Of a stretch of DNA of 16,299 bases, positions 6,283 through 13,980 are shown one piece after another. A program made the translations under genes and the position numbers. The DNA comes from GCA-002700125 sp964434385 (GTDB lineage: Bacteria > Chloroflexota > Dehalococcoidia > Lucifugimonadales > Lucifugimonadaceae), in contig CAYSUW010000022.1 of assembly GCA_964434385.1 (NCBI GenBank), forward strand, positions 1 through 16,299, given 5' to 3'. The notes under the pieces are model-generated. The model ran no database searches. It had not been told where the DNA came from and worked only from the letters and a program-made list of their open reading frames with translations. Each line of letters starts with the position of its first letter. Position 1 is the stretch's first letter.

Positions 6283-7458
6283 ATGAATTCATCTCTTGAA
6301 GGAATAAAAGTTATTGATTTAACTCAAGTAATCATGGGTCCATCTTGTACAGCTCAACTTGCTGATCATGGAGCAGAAGTAATAAAAATTGAAAGACCAG
6401 AATATGGTGATTTGACAAGACAGTTTGGTCCATTCAAGGATGGCGAAAGTTTACCCTATGAGAGTTATAACAGAAACAAAAAAAGCATCGCAATTAACTT
6501 AAAATCTGAAGAAGGAAAGAAAATTATCTACAAATTAGTTTCAGAGTCTGACGTAATAGTTAATAACTTTAGACCTGGTGTAATGAAATCTCTGGGACTT
6601 TCATATGAAAGTTTATCTAAAATAAATAAAGCAATAATCTATGCTTGTGGAACTGGTTTTGGATTATCTGGACCCTTATTAAAAAAAATGGGACATGAAT
6701 CAGTTGCTGAAGCTTTAGGTGGATTTATGGGAAGAAATGCTGAACCTGGAAGAAAACCTAGACGTGCTCCAGCTGCAGTTGCAGATGCATCCACTGGTTT
6801 ACATTTAACTGTTGGTATTCTTCTAGCATTAAATGCAAGACATAGAACTGGAGAAGGTCAAATCGTTGATGCAACATTATTAGATTCTATGATGTGGATG
6901 CAAGCATGGGAAGTATCTTCTATTAGTAATCTTGATTCTTACATAGAGTCAGATTCCAACCCTTTAGATAGTGGGGTATATGAAGCAAGTGACGGATTAA
7001 TAGTTATGTCTGGATTATTCATACCAAATCCACTTAAAAATATTTCTGAAGTTATTGGAGTAAAAGATTTATCAAAAGATAAAAGATTTAAATCTATGAA
7101 AGATATTATAAATAACTCAAATGATTTGGTTAAAATAATTCAAAATAAAATTATTAAAAAAACTTCAGAGTACTGGGTAGAAGAATTTGAAAAAGCAAAC
7201 ATAATATGTTCAAAAATATTAGAAATGAAAGATGCAATTAATCAACCTCAAATAGAGCATAACAAAACTATAGTTGAGATTAAAAATAAAGATACAAAGA
7301 GGAAAATAGTAGGTGTACCAGTAAGATTGTCTAAAACTCCAGGTTCAGTAAAAACTTTTCCTCCTAAACTTGGAGAAAATACAGAAGAAATATTATTAGA
7401 TCTTGGATATAAATCACAAGAAATTCAAACTCTAAAAAATAATAAAATTGTTGAATGA
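6283..7458 (+). CDS. family III CoA-transferase (CaiB/BaiF type)
   Basis: A 391-residue enzyme of the CaiB/BaiF/formyl-CoA transferase family, which moves CoA between carboxylic acids in the cytoplasm. The N-terminal block GIKVIDLTQVIMGP, followed by DHGAEVIKIERP and GDLTR, is typical. The catalytic Asp is D168 in ADASTGLHL, matching the Asp of formyl-CoA transferase, and is followed by GEGQIVDATLLD. The C-terminal segment with GVPVRLSKTPG and PKLGENTEEIL is also diagnostic. It starts 4 bases after the crotonase stop, and its stop overlaps the flavoprotein start as ATGA, so the three should be translated together. It probably activates the pathway's carboxylate using a recycled acyl-CoA. The acid itself (carnitine-like, aromatic or dicarboxylic) cannot be decided here. 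Confidence 0.93.
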   Translation: MNSSLEGIKVIDLTQVIMGPSCTAQLADHGAEVIKIERPEYGDLTRQFGPFKDGESLPYESYNRNKKSIAINLKSEEGKKIIYKLVSESDVIVNNFRPGVMKSLGLSYESLSKINKAIIYACGTGFGLSGPLLKKMGHESVAEALGGFMGRNAEPGRKPRRAPAAVADASTGLHLTVGILLALNARHRTGEGQIVDATLLDSMMWMQAWEVSSISNLDSYIESDSNPLDSGVYEASDGLIVMSGLFIPNPLKNISEVIGVKDLSKDKRFKSMKDIINNSNDLVKIIQNKIIKKTSEYWVEEFEKANIICSKILEMKDAINQPQIEHNKTIVEIKNKDTKRKIVGVPVRLSKTPGSVKTFPPKLGENTEEILLDLGYKSQEIQTLKNNKIVE

Positions 7459-9233
7459 AAATTGATCATTATATAAATACTGATGTTTTGGTTATAGGAG
7501 GAGGGGTAGCTGCAACAAGAGCAGCACTTTCATCTGCTCAAAATGGAGCCAAAACTACAATGGTTATAAAAAAAGAATTAGGGAAATCGGGTTCAACAAA
7601 CTGGCCAAGAAAAGGTATGTACGGATCTGCTTGGCAAGCATCTGATGGATGCGGAGGTAATTCAGATTCCCCTGAAGTTCATTATAAAGATATTATGAAT
7701 TCAGCTCTGGGAATGGCAGATGCAAAGCTAGCAAAAATTTTATCTGAAGAATCCCCTGAAAGACTTAGAGAGCTTGAATACTGGGGGTTTAATTTAGTAA
7801 AAGATCCAGAAAACAAAAAGCCTCATTATTCAGGATATTCGTGCTTTGCTTCTCAGCCACGTGCTCATGGAATGCTAGCTAACACAAAGGGAGGTCATAC
7901 AGGAAATTTAATTGAAGTGATGTCAAACAAATTGACAAATTATGATTGTGAAATTCATGAAAACATAACAATTATTGATCTAATAGTTAATGATAATCAA
8001 TGTTCTGGAGCAATAGGGATAAACAAGGATGGTGATTATATAAAATATAAATGTGGTTCTGTAATAATTGGAACTGGAGGGGCAGCACAAATTTTCCCAC
8101 TTAACTCAACTCCTGGAGATATCACTGGAGACGGATATGCAATGGCATTTAGAGCTGGAGCTTCACTAACTAATCTAGAATTTATGCAATATATGGTTAA
8201 AACGATTTACAGTAGATCTAAAAATTTACAAACCTTAGTAGATTCCCAAGTAGGCGGGACATTTTGGACATTAAACCCAAAATTAATTGATATAAATGGG
8301 AAAAACATTCTTGAGGAAATACTTCCTGAAAATATCAATGAATCAGAATCATTTGAAATGCGTACTAATCATTATCCTTTCAGTAGCAGAGATTCATCAA
8401 AATGGATCGATATAAGTATCCAAAGATGTATTAGATCAGGAAATGCTTCAGAAAAAGGAGGAGTGATTGTAGATTTTTCTGAAATAGATTTTAAAAACAT
8501 CAAGCAGTCAAAACCTCAACATAGCCCAACTAAATCTGTAGCAACCACTTTATTAGGAGATGATGAAAATAAACAAATTGATGTTACTCACTCAGCACAT
8601 GCTGTAAATGGAGGTATAGTAGTCGATGAATGGGGCTCTACAGAAATTGATGGATTATTTGCTGTTGGGGAAACTATTGCTGGTCCTCATGGAGCAGATA
8701 GGCTTGGAGGAGGAATGATTTCACAATCTTGCGTATATGGGAAAAGAACTGGAGAAAAAGCAGCTAGTTACTCATCTGAAATAAATTCAATAAATGATAA
8801 CCATGAAAAAATTCAAATAAGATTAGAAAAATTTAATAATTCCAATGGTCCAAGTTACAATTCAATCAGAAAAGAATTAAAAACATTAGCAAAGGATCAC
8901 CTGATTGTTGAAAGAAATGGGACAGGATTGAATTTTTTTGATAATAGAATAAATGAATTAATTAATGAAGAAATTACTAATGCTCCTTTTTCTGGAAATA
9001 TTCGATTAATAAAAAATTTAGAAACTGAAAACTTACTCACTGTAGCAAGATTAATGGTGAAATCAGCAAAAATGAGAAAAGAAAGCAGAGGAAGCCATTG
9101 TAGATTGGATTATCAAAATATTGATAATAAATCATGGAATAAATCAATTTTTTGGAATCTAGAAAACGGAAAACTTAAATATAAATTAAAGCAATATCGT
9201 CAAGATCCCAATAATGTTAAACAACTATCTTAA
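7455..9233 (+). CDS. FAD-dependent oxidoreductase, fumarate reductase/succinate dehydrogenase flavoprotein type
   Basis: A 592-residue flavoprotein. The N-terminal dinucleotide motif is VLVIGGGVAATRAA (11-24), and FAD contacts recur at GTGGAAQIF (206-214), GDITGDGYAMAF (221-232) and LFAVGETIAG with HGADRLGGG (401-420). Residues H382 (AHAVNGG) and R312 (SRD) sit where this superfamily has its substrate-binding His and catalytic Arg. The C-terminal helical domain (about 460-560) ends with RKESRGSHCRLDY, a family signature. The His used for covalent FAD in respiratory SdhA/FrdA appears absent from the KSGSTNWPRKG region, and no iron-sulfur or membrane-anchor gene follows. I infer a soluble enzyme with non-covalent FAD that oxidises or reduces a carbon-carbon bond. 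ATG overlaps the previous stop. L-aspartate oxidase is a less likely alternative. Confidence 0.88.
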   Translation: MKIDHYINTDVLVIGGGVAATRAALSSAQNGAKTTMVIKKELGKSGSTNWPRKGMYGSAWQASDGCGGNSDSPEVHYKDIMNSALGMADAKLAKILSEESPERLRELEYWGFNLVKDPENKKPHYSGYSCFASQPRAHGMLANTKGGHTGNLIEVMSNKLTNYDCEIHENITIIDLIVNDNQCSGAIGINKDGDYIKYKCGSVIIGTGGAAQIFPLNSTPGDITGDGYAMAFRAGASLTNLEFMQYMVKTIYSRSKNLQTLVDSQVGGTFWTLNPKLIDINGKNILEEILPENINESESFEMRTNHYPFSSRDSSKWIDISIQRCIRSGNASEKGGVIVDFSEIDFKNIKQSKPQHSPTKSVATTLLGDDENKQIDVTHSAHAVNGGIVVDEWGSTEIDGLFAVGETIAGPHGADRLGGGMISQSCVYGKRTGEKAASYSSEINSINDNHEKIQIRLEKFNNSNGPSYNSIRKELKTLAKDHLIVERNGTGLNFFDNRINELINEEITNAPFSGNIRLIKNLETENLLTVARLMVKSAKMRKESRGSHCRLDYQNIDNKSWNKSIFWNLENGKLKYKLKQYRQDPNNVKQLS

Positions 9234-9275
9234 ATAAAACATAATCAATTAATAAAACAAAAATAAGGTTTTAAA

Positions 9276-10415
9276 ATGAAAATTAAAGATGTAAGAATAT
9301 CTAAAATTAAGCTTGTAGAACATCTGGGTGAAGTTGAACCAGCTTGGACTCCTGGAACAGCTTCTATAACATCTACAATTGGTGGGTATGATTTTACAGA
9401 AATCGAATTAGATTCAGGAGAAATAGGTATTGGACCAGGTTGTGACGAAATAATCATAAAAGACTCTAAAGATTATTTAATTGGAAAATCTCCGAATGAT
9501 GTAATTGATCATTATAAATTCTTACTTAATAAAACTAGAAATATTCCATACAGAGGTTTAGCAGGAATTGATATCGCATTATGGGACTTGAGAGGAAAAA
9601 TAGAGGGAAAATCAATTTCTTCAATTCTTGGAAGAAAAAAAGACACACTAGTTCCATATGCAAGTTACGTGATTCTATCTGAACCTGAAGAAAGAGCTGA
9701 AATGTCAAAAAAAATGCTAGATGAAGGATGGAAAGCAATAAAAGTAAGGTTGCACCACAACGAAGAAGAACTAGATGTACGAACAATAGAAAAAATTAAA
9801 GAAAAAACAGAAGATAACCTAACAATACTTGTAGATGCTAATCAAGCGCAATCTGATTATAACTCATACAAGTTCAGTAATTGGCAGGCAGGAGTTATAT
9901 GGGATATAGATAGAGCAAAAAGAATGAATGAAAAAATGTTCGAATTAGGTTGTTATTGGCTTGAAGAACCAAGACCCAGATATAACTTTAATGAACTAAG
10001 TGAACTAGTATCCATGAAAAAAACTAAAATTTCTGGAGGAGAAAATAACTCAGCCATTTCAGATTTCCATGAAATTGTAAATAAGAATAGTTATGATATT
10101 TTGCAACCTGAATCAATGGTTTTAGGAGGAATAACCCCTCTAATAGAAATAGGAAAATTATCTAATAAATTTAATAAAGAAATTGTACCTCACCATGGAG
10201 GAGGAGACATAGGAGTTGTCGCTCATATGCATTTAATATCTTCTTGGAACAATGCCCCATTTTGTGAAATGTTAAATGACCCACCATTAAATAGTTATAA
10301 AAATAAATTCTTTATCTTCAATGAAAACTTAAAAGTTGAAAATGGAATCATTGAAGTACCAAATGTTCCAGGCTTAGGTGTAACTATAAAAGAGGATCTG
10401 ATAATCAGAGAATAA
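9276..10415 (+). CDS. enolase-superfamily protein, mandelate racemase/muconate lactonizing type
   Basis: A 379-residue member of the family with an N-terminal capping domain and a barrel. Visible catalytic set: K156-x-R158 (AIKVRLH) on strand two; metal ligands D187 (VDANQ), E230 (WLEEPRP) and E256 (SGGENN); a His pair at 306-307 (VPHHGG) for the His of the dyad. The dyad partner, usually Asp in the QPD motif, is Glu279 here (LQPESMVLGGIT). A complete metal site plus a dyad-like His points to an active dehydratase or epimerase on a sugar-acid-like carboxylate. Compared with the protein at 1319 it is only distantly related. It lies 42 bases after the flavoprotein; a weak AAGG lies about 10 bases before the ATG, so it is probably the last enzyme of the operon. 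Confidence 0.88.
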   Translation: MKIKDVRISKIKLVEHLGEVEPAWTPGTASITSTIGGYDFTEIELDSGEIGIGPGCDEIIIKDSKDYLIGKSPNDVIDHYKFLLNKTRNIPYRGLAGIDIALWDLRGKIEGKSISSILGRKKDTLVPYASYVILSEPEERAEMSKKMLDEGWKAIKVRLHHNEEELDVRTIEKIKEKTEDNLTILVDANQAQSDYNSYKFSNWQAGVIWDIDRAKRMNEKMFELGCYWLEEPRPRYNFNELSELVSMKKTKISGGENNSAISDFHEIVNKNSYDILQPESMVLGGITPLIEIGKLSNKFNKEIVPHHGGGDIGVVAHMHLISSWNNAPFCEMLNDPPLNSYKNKFFIFNENLKVENGIIEVPNVPGLGVTIKEDLIIRE

Positions 10416-10506
10416 TATTAATTGATGTTATTATTTAAGAGCAGTATATTACCTTAGATTCAAATATTTTTTCATTTTACGAAATAGAATATAGGTAATT
10501 AAAAAT

Positions 10507-10512
10507 AGGAGA
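10507..10512 (+). promoter_or_regulatory. Shine-Dalgarno AGGAGA
   Basis: AGGAGA lies 4 bases before the ATG at 10517. It is the clearest Shine-Dalgarno sequence on the plus strand of this window and is the main reason to accept the small gene that follows. Confidence 0.6.
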
Positions 10513-10516
10513 CTAA

Positions 10517-10702
10517 ATGGAATTAGAACCTAATTGGCAGAAAATAACTGAAGAAGGAATCGAAAATTTAAAAACACTGTATGGTTCAAGCCCAGTTAGA
10601 TTAAAAAAAGAAATAAAACTTTGGAAAAAACAGATAGAAGATACTAAAGAATCTGTAAATCAAAATCAATTATATCAACGAAAATTAAAGTATAAAAAGT
10701 AA
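10517..10702 (+). CDS. small hypothetical protein, 61 residues
   Basis: A highly charged, Lys/Glu-rich, soluble 61-residue protein without a signal or membrane segment; most of it should be helical. It contains a LKKEIKLWKKQIEDTKESV stretch suited to an amphipathic helix. The start is fixed by AGGAGA 4 bases upstream. A TAGAAT hexamer at 10485-10490 could be its -10 element, but no good -35 was found. It lies about 100 bases after the operon's enolase gene and converges with the plsY-like gene, 3 bases away. Function unknown; coding status rests on the Shine-Dalgarno, the open frame and the absence of an opposing gene. Confidence 0.6.
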   Translation: MELEPNWQKITEEGIENLKTLYGSSPVRLKKEIKLWKKQIEDTKESVNQNQLYQRKLKYKK

Positions 10703-10705
10703 TAA

Positions 10706-11308
10706 TCACCTTTTAGAGGTTTGGATATAATTTTCTGGTTTCTTTTTACGTTGAATAAAACTATGAAATAGTACTGAAAAAGCAATTAACGGAATAGATA
10801 ACATATAACCTGTAGCAATTTCTGTTTGAGTTAATCTGACGAGTAAAACAAATACAATAATTGAAAAAGGAACCGCAATCAATGTTGGATGACTATAATG
10901 TCGAGTAAAAGTACCCCATAAAACCAAAAATATAACCAGACAAGATAAAAAAGATATCACAGAAATACCTAACATTAGTCCAATAAGAATCGCAAGCCCG
11001 TCTCCTCCTCTAAATTTGGTGAAAACAGAGTTCCAGTGACCAAAAATGCAAAAAAGACAAATAATTAAAAACTCTATTTGTGATACAGAAAGGGAATTAG
11101 CAATAAATATTATTGTGATTCCTTTGAAAATATCTAAAATCAACACCAAAACGCCTAATCTTCTTGAAACTACTCTAAATACGTTTGTAGTACCTGCCTG
11201 TTGAGTACCTACTTTAAAGATATCAATACCTTTAACTTTGCTTATCATGAAAGCAGATGGCAAAGATCCTATAAAATAAGCCAGTATTGCTAAATATATA
11301 AAGTTCAC
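10706..11308 (-). CDS. PlsY-like glycerol-3-phosphate acyltransferase family membrane protein
   Basis: A 200-residue multi-span membrane protein with the PlsY layout; PlsY transfers acyl groups from acyl phosphate to glycerol 3-phosphate. Motif one is clear (YFIGSLPSAF, 11-20). Motif two reads GTQQAGTTNVFR (34-45) against the usual GSGNxGATNxxR. Motif three reads GHWNSVFTKFRGGDGLA (90-106) against GHxxPxFxxFKGGKGxA. The conserved Pro is lost and the Lys of GGKG is Asp, so acyltransferase activity is doubtful. It is either a diverged paralog or an altered-specificity enzyme. Start is GTG at 11308 with AAGGAAG about 2-8 bases before it. It lies 37 bases downstream of the ABM gene on the same strand. 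I withhold the plsY symbol because of the changed motifs. Confidence 0.75.
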   Translation of the reverse strand: MNFIYLAILAYFIGSLPSAFMISKVKGIDIFKVGTQQAGTTNVFRVVSRRLGVLVLILDIFKGITIIFIANSLSVSQIEFLIICLFCIFGHWNSVFTKFRGGDGLAILIGLMLGISVISFLSCLVIFLVLWGTFTRHYSHPTLIAVPFSIIVFVLLVRLTQTEIATGYMLSIPLIAFSVLFHSFIQRKKKPENYIQTSKR

Positions 11309-11345
11309 TTCTTCCTTATTCTTCTGATGTACTTAAGATTAATTT

Positions 11346-11753
11346 TCAAAAATCCCTGACGTAATTTACACCTGTGGTTTTGAAATATTTAAAAGGTACA
11401 TCAAGCTCTCTTATTTTTCCTAGAACTTCTTCTGAAACTTTTCCATAAATTTCTATTGACCATGAATCAATTAATTCAACCTGTTTTTTGATAGTTCGTT
11501 TTACATCAGGGCTATTTAAATGAAAAACAAATGAAGAACTATCTTTAAGTATCTCAGTCCATGTGAATGAACAAGAGTTATCAAAATCACAATTTAAATC
11601 ATGAAATAACATTCCTGGCTCTGTTTCATTAACAATATCGTCTATTTCCTTACCAAGCTTCATGTATTCTTCTTGTTTTCCATCTTTTACTTGAACACGT
11701 GCAATAATTACAAATGGAGTCTCTTCATTTAATTTTATATTGGAAAAACTCAT
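11346..11753 (-). CDS. antibiotic biosynthesis monooxygenase (ABM/YgiN-like) domain protein
   Basis: A 135-residue protein with one ferredoxin-like ABM domain (about 13-100): the strand FVIIARVQVKDGKQEEY, then NETEPGMLFHDL, a strand with SFTWTEI, and a helix with FHLNSPDVKR. Such proteins form dimers and act as small cofactor-free oxygenases, quinol monooxygenases or simple binding proteins. Activity cannot be read from sequence. The C-terminal 30 residues extend beyond the domain. It is cytoplasmic. It lies between the plsY-like gene (37 bases downstream) and the RraA-family gene (146 bases upstream), both on the same strand. No Shine-Dalgarno precedes the ATG; a TATAAA hexamer on the minus strand about 16 bases upstream could be its -10. 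Confidence 0.72.
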   Translation of the reverse strand: MSFSNIKLNEETPFVIIARVQVKDGKQEEYMKLGKEIDDIVNETEPGMLFHDLNCDFDNSCSFTWTEILKDSSSFVFHLNSPDVKRTIKKQVELIDSWSIEIYGKVSEEVLGKIRELDVPFKYFKTTGVNYVRDF

Positions 11754-11899
11754 TTTTTTACTCTGTAAATTTATAGTTTGTACTCAGATAGATTAGTTAT
11801 TATTGTAGCCCATCTATCAAATATTTACTGAAAGAATTATCATTTTTTATCTTTTCTAAGTTATTAAGAATAAATGTAATAGAGAAAATTCAGGTCTTT

Positions 11900-12652
11900 T
11901 TATTGATTTTTAGAAGATTTCCTAAATTTTTCTAAAGTCTCTGCTGTCACCGGGTAATATCTTCCAGGAGACGCTTTCTCTTCATCCATAAGTTTAATTA
12001 TATATTCCTCAACTTGTTCATGTTCTTCAGCCCACTCAATTATCTCTTCAGCTAATTTGTTTGGGACAACCACCACTCCATCATCATCACCAACTATTAA
12101 GTCTCCAGGCATAACTAGTGCTCCTCCGCATCCTATTGGAACATTTGCCTCAAAAGGTTCAATTGCTGGACGATTGGCTGTGGGAACTCTGTCACCTGCA
12201 AACACTGATAACCCATAATCTTTAGAAATTTTATCAATATCACGAATAGAACTATCAGTGACTAAACCTTCTGCTTTCTGCATATAGAGATGTCTTGTTT
12301 TTACGTTTCCTAAGATTGAATAGTCTTTATTACCCATACCATCTATTACTAATACATCCCCAGGTCCACACGAACCCATCGCTATATATTCAGGAGAAAA
12401 TTCTCCTTTTCTAGTTCGTTCAAGTAAATCCGGTCTTGGAGGAACACATCTAAGAGTCACAGCTCTTGCGACAAGTTTTTTGCCTGGAGTCATGGATTTG
12501 ACTCCTTTCATAAAACAATTCTGCCAAGAAGCTTGTTCATGTTCACCAGCTGGAAATTGAGATCCCTGAAGTCCTAATTTGAATACTCCACTATATATAG
12601 TTGCAGAATCGATTTTTTTAAATCTTTCTATTAATTTATCAGATAATTTCAC
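11900..12652 (-). CDS. RraA/HMG-aldolase-like family protein
   Basis: A 250-residue protein of the RraA-like family, which includes 4-hydroxy-4-methyl-2-oxoglutarate aldolase and oxaloacetate decarboxylase as well as the RNase E regulator RraA. Seen in the sequence: CGPGDVLVIDGMG (95-107), GNVKTR (115-120), then AEGLVTDSSIRDID (127-140), where D133, R137 and D138 match the metal- and substrate-binding DGxxRD pattern, with Ser for the usual Gly. A second GDLIVGDDDGVVVVP block (183-197) is typical. The C-terminal extension with SPGRYYPVTAETLEKF marks the longer catabolic type rather than RraA proper, so a metal-dependent aldolase or decarboxylase is likeliest. Start is GTG with AGGA 8 bases upstream; it lies 28 bases after the dehydrogenase gene, as an operon. 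Confidence 0.85.
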   Translation of the reverse strand: MKLSDKLIERFKKIDSATIYSGVFKLGLQGSQFPAGEHEQASWQNCFMKGVKSMTPGKKLVARAVTLRCVPPRPDLLERTRKGEFSPEYIAMGSCGPGDVLVIDGMGNKDYSILGNVKTRHLYMQKAEGLVTDSSIRDIDKISKDYGLSVFAGDRVPTANRPAIEPFEANVPIGCGGALVMPGDLIVGDDDGVVVVPNKLAEEIIEWAEEHEQVEEYIIKLMDEEKASPGRYYPVTAETLEKFRKSSKNQ

Positions 12653-12680
12653 CTTAGATTCCTGTATAGCATATATTTTT

Positions 12681-13739
12681 TTAAATATTCAATGATGTAT
12701 CAAATAAATTAACCCCGTTCCATCTATTATTTCCCTTTTCCTTCATTAAAAAAATGTTTTTAATCACCTCTGGGTTTGCAAGCCCGTGAGGAGCTTTACC
12801 TTTCAAAATTCTTATTATATTTTCAGCTTGTTTTCTTGTCGTAATTTCTCTAGCCAATCTTGAAGAAGCAGCAGTATGAGGCGTTATGATTAAATTGTCT
12901 AGACTTAATAATGGATCTTCAGATGATATTGGTTCTTGTTCAGTAACATCAATACCAGCAGCAAAAATAATATTATTTTTTAAGGCATTAAAAAGTGCAG
13001 ATGGATCAACTAATGGTCCACGAGCAGTGTTTATCAATATGCAATTATCTTTCATTTTGCTAAACGCCTCATCATTAATTATGTGAAAAGTTTCTTTATT
13101 TGAAGGGGCATGAAGTGTAATAAAGTCAGATTCTTTAAGTAAAGTATCTAAATCCACTAATTCAACGCCAAATAAATCAGCAGTAGTTCTGTCGATATAA
13201 GGGTCATACGAAATAATTCTTGAGGGACCAAAACCCTTTATCCTAGTTGAAAAAGCCTTACCTATATTCCCTAAACCAATTATTCCCACCACATTTCCTG
13301 CAATCCTTCCTAACTCTGATCTATAAGGTTGAATCAATTCTGTCCTGTCAACCCAAGAACCTTTTTTCACTAGTTCATTTTGCTCTGTAATCTTCCTTGT
13401 AATAGTTAAAAGTAAAGCCATTGCATGGTCTGCAACTTCAGTGGTATTTACGCCAGGTGTATTGCATACACAAACCCCTAACTCGGTAGCAGCATCAAGA
13501 TCTACAGAGTCAACACCAACACCACCTCTACTAATAACTTTTAAATGATTAGATTCTTCCATAACTTTTCTAGTTGTAGGAGGATGTATATATATTAGTG
13601 CCCCATCAGCATCTTTTAATAATTCAATATATTCTTTTTCAGTTGTACATTCTTTTTCTATTAGATCAAAACCTTCTCTATAAAATAAATCTTTTACATT
13701 TGAAGCATTGTCTCCATGAGCAACTAATGCGACTTTCAT
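12681..13739 (-). CDS. D-2-hydroxyacid dehydrogenase, phosphoglycerate dehydrogenase-like
   Basis: A 352-residue cytoplasmic NAD-dependent dehydrogenase that interconverts 2-hydroxy and 2-oxo acids. The Rossmann motif is VGIIGLGNIGKAF (GLGNIG at 155-160), with D179 (SYDP) at the end of the next strand favouring NAD over NADP. The catalytic triad is complete: R240 (NTARGPLVD), E269 (EQEP) and H288 (TPHTAASS). The N-terminal half contains VISRGGVGVDSVD and NTPGVNTTEVADHA, as in SerA. It lacks the C-terminal ACT domain of full SerA, so it is probably a catabolic hydroxyacid dehydrogenase or hydroxypyruvate reductase. The start has AGGAG 9 bases before the ATG. It leads a transcript with the RraA-family gene, which fits joint oxo/hydroxy-acid metabolism. 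Confidence 0.92.
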   Translation of the reverse strand: MKVALVAHGDNASNVKDLFYREGFDLIEKECTTEKEYIELLKDADGALIYIHPPTTRKVMEESNHLKVISRGGVGVDSVDLDAATELGVCVCNTPGVNTTEVADHAMALLLTITRKITEQNELVKKGSWVDRTELIQPYRSELGRIAGNVVGIIGLGNIGKAFSTRIKGFGPSRIISYDPYIDRTTADLFGVELVDLDTLLKESDFITLHAPSNKETFHIINDEAFSKMKDNCILINTARGPLVDPSALFNALKNNIIFAAGIDVTEQEPISSEDPLLSLDNLIITPHTAASSRLAREITTRKQAENIIRILKGKAPHGLANPEVIKNIFLMKEKGNNRWNGVNLFDTSLNI

Positions 13740-13748
13740 AATTCTATT

Positions 13749-13753
13749 CTCCT
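13749..13753 (-). promoter_or_regulatory. Shine-Dalgarno AGGAG of the dehydrogenase gene
   Basis: On the minus strand AGGAG lies 9 bases before the ATG at 13739. It confirms that start and shows that canonical ribosome binding sites coexist here with apparently leaderless genes. Confidence 0.6.
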
Positions 13754-13873
13754 AACATATTCATTATTTCAAAACTTAAAATCAACGGTGGCTGAGGATA
13801 ACTCTAACATCCAATATCTACTTTATCAGGGTTTTAAAATCATACTTCGCCTGGTAAATCTAACTTTTACATT

Positions 13874-13888
13874 AATACTAATAGTATT
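13874..13888. repeat. perfect palindrome in a divergent intergenic region
   Basis: AATACTA and TAGTATT form a perfect 7-bp inverted repeat around one base. It sits in the 241-base gap between the divergent dehydrogenase and PQQ-dehydrogenase genes. Size and symmetry suit a dimeric regulator. It lies 73 bases before the TTTTCTGATA motif and 134 bases from the minus-strand start. Beyond this palindrome, the promoter motif and the Shine-Dalgarno I see nothing else in the gap. AT-rich palindromes arise by chance, so this is only a candidate. Confidence 0.3.
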
Positions 13889-13960
13889 TAATAACCCTAA
13901 AATTTCAAGACTTTAGTAATACGATTTAATATAGATAAAGGTATAAAATTAAGTTATAAA

Positions 13961-13970
13961 TTTTCTGATA
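13961..13970 (+). promoter_or_regulatory. TTTTCTGATA promoter motif that fixes the PQQ-dehydrogenase start
   Basis: The motif begins exactly 20 bases before the ATG at 13981, as at 4200 and 5470. In-frame GTG (13975) and TTG (13978) codons lie upstream but would fall inside or before the expected transcription start, so the ATG at 13981 is preferred. The GAAAATT-like upstream element of the other sites is not clear here. No Shine-Dalgarno is seen. Confidence 0.5.
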
Positions 13971-13980
13971 ACCTGTGTTG

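Noticed and set aside
10395..10407. Palindrome TCTGATAATCAGA near the end of the second enolase-type gene
   Set aside because: It is within the last codons of the gene and has no loop or T run; probably coincidental.
10411..10435. AATAATA/TATTATT inverted repeat just after the operon, possible terminator
   Set aside because: The stem is entirely A-T with an 11-base loop and overlaps the stop codon; too unstable to call an intrinsic terminator.
12886..13086. Plus-strand open frame of 66 codons
   Set aside because: It is fully contained opposite the hydroxyacid dehydrogenase, whose catalytic residues lie there; it is a shadow frame.
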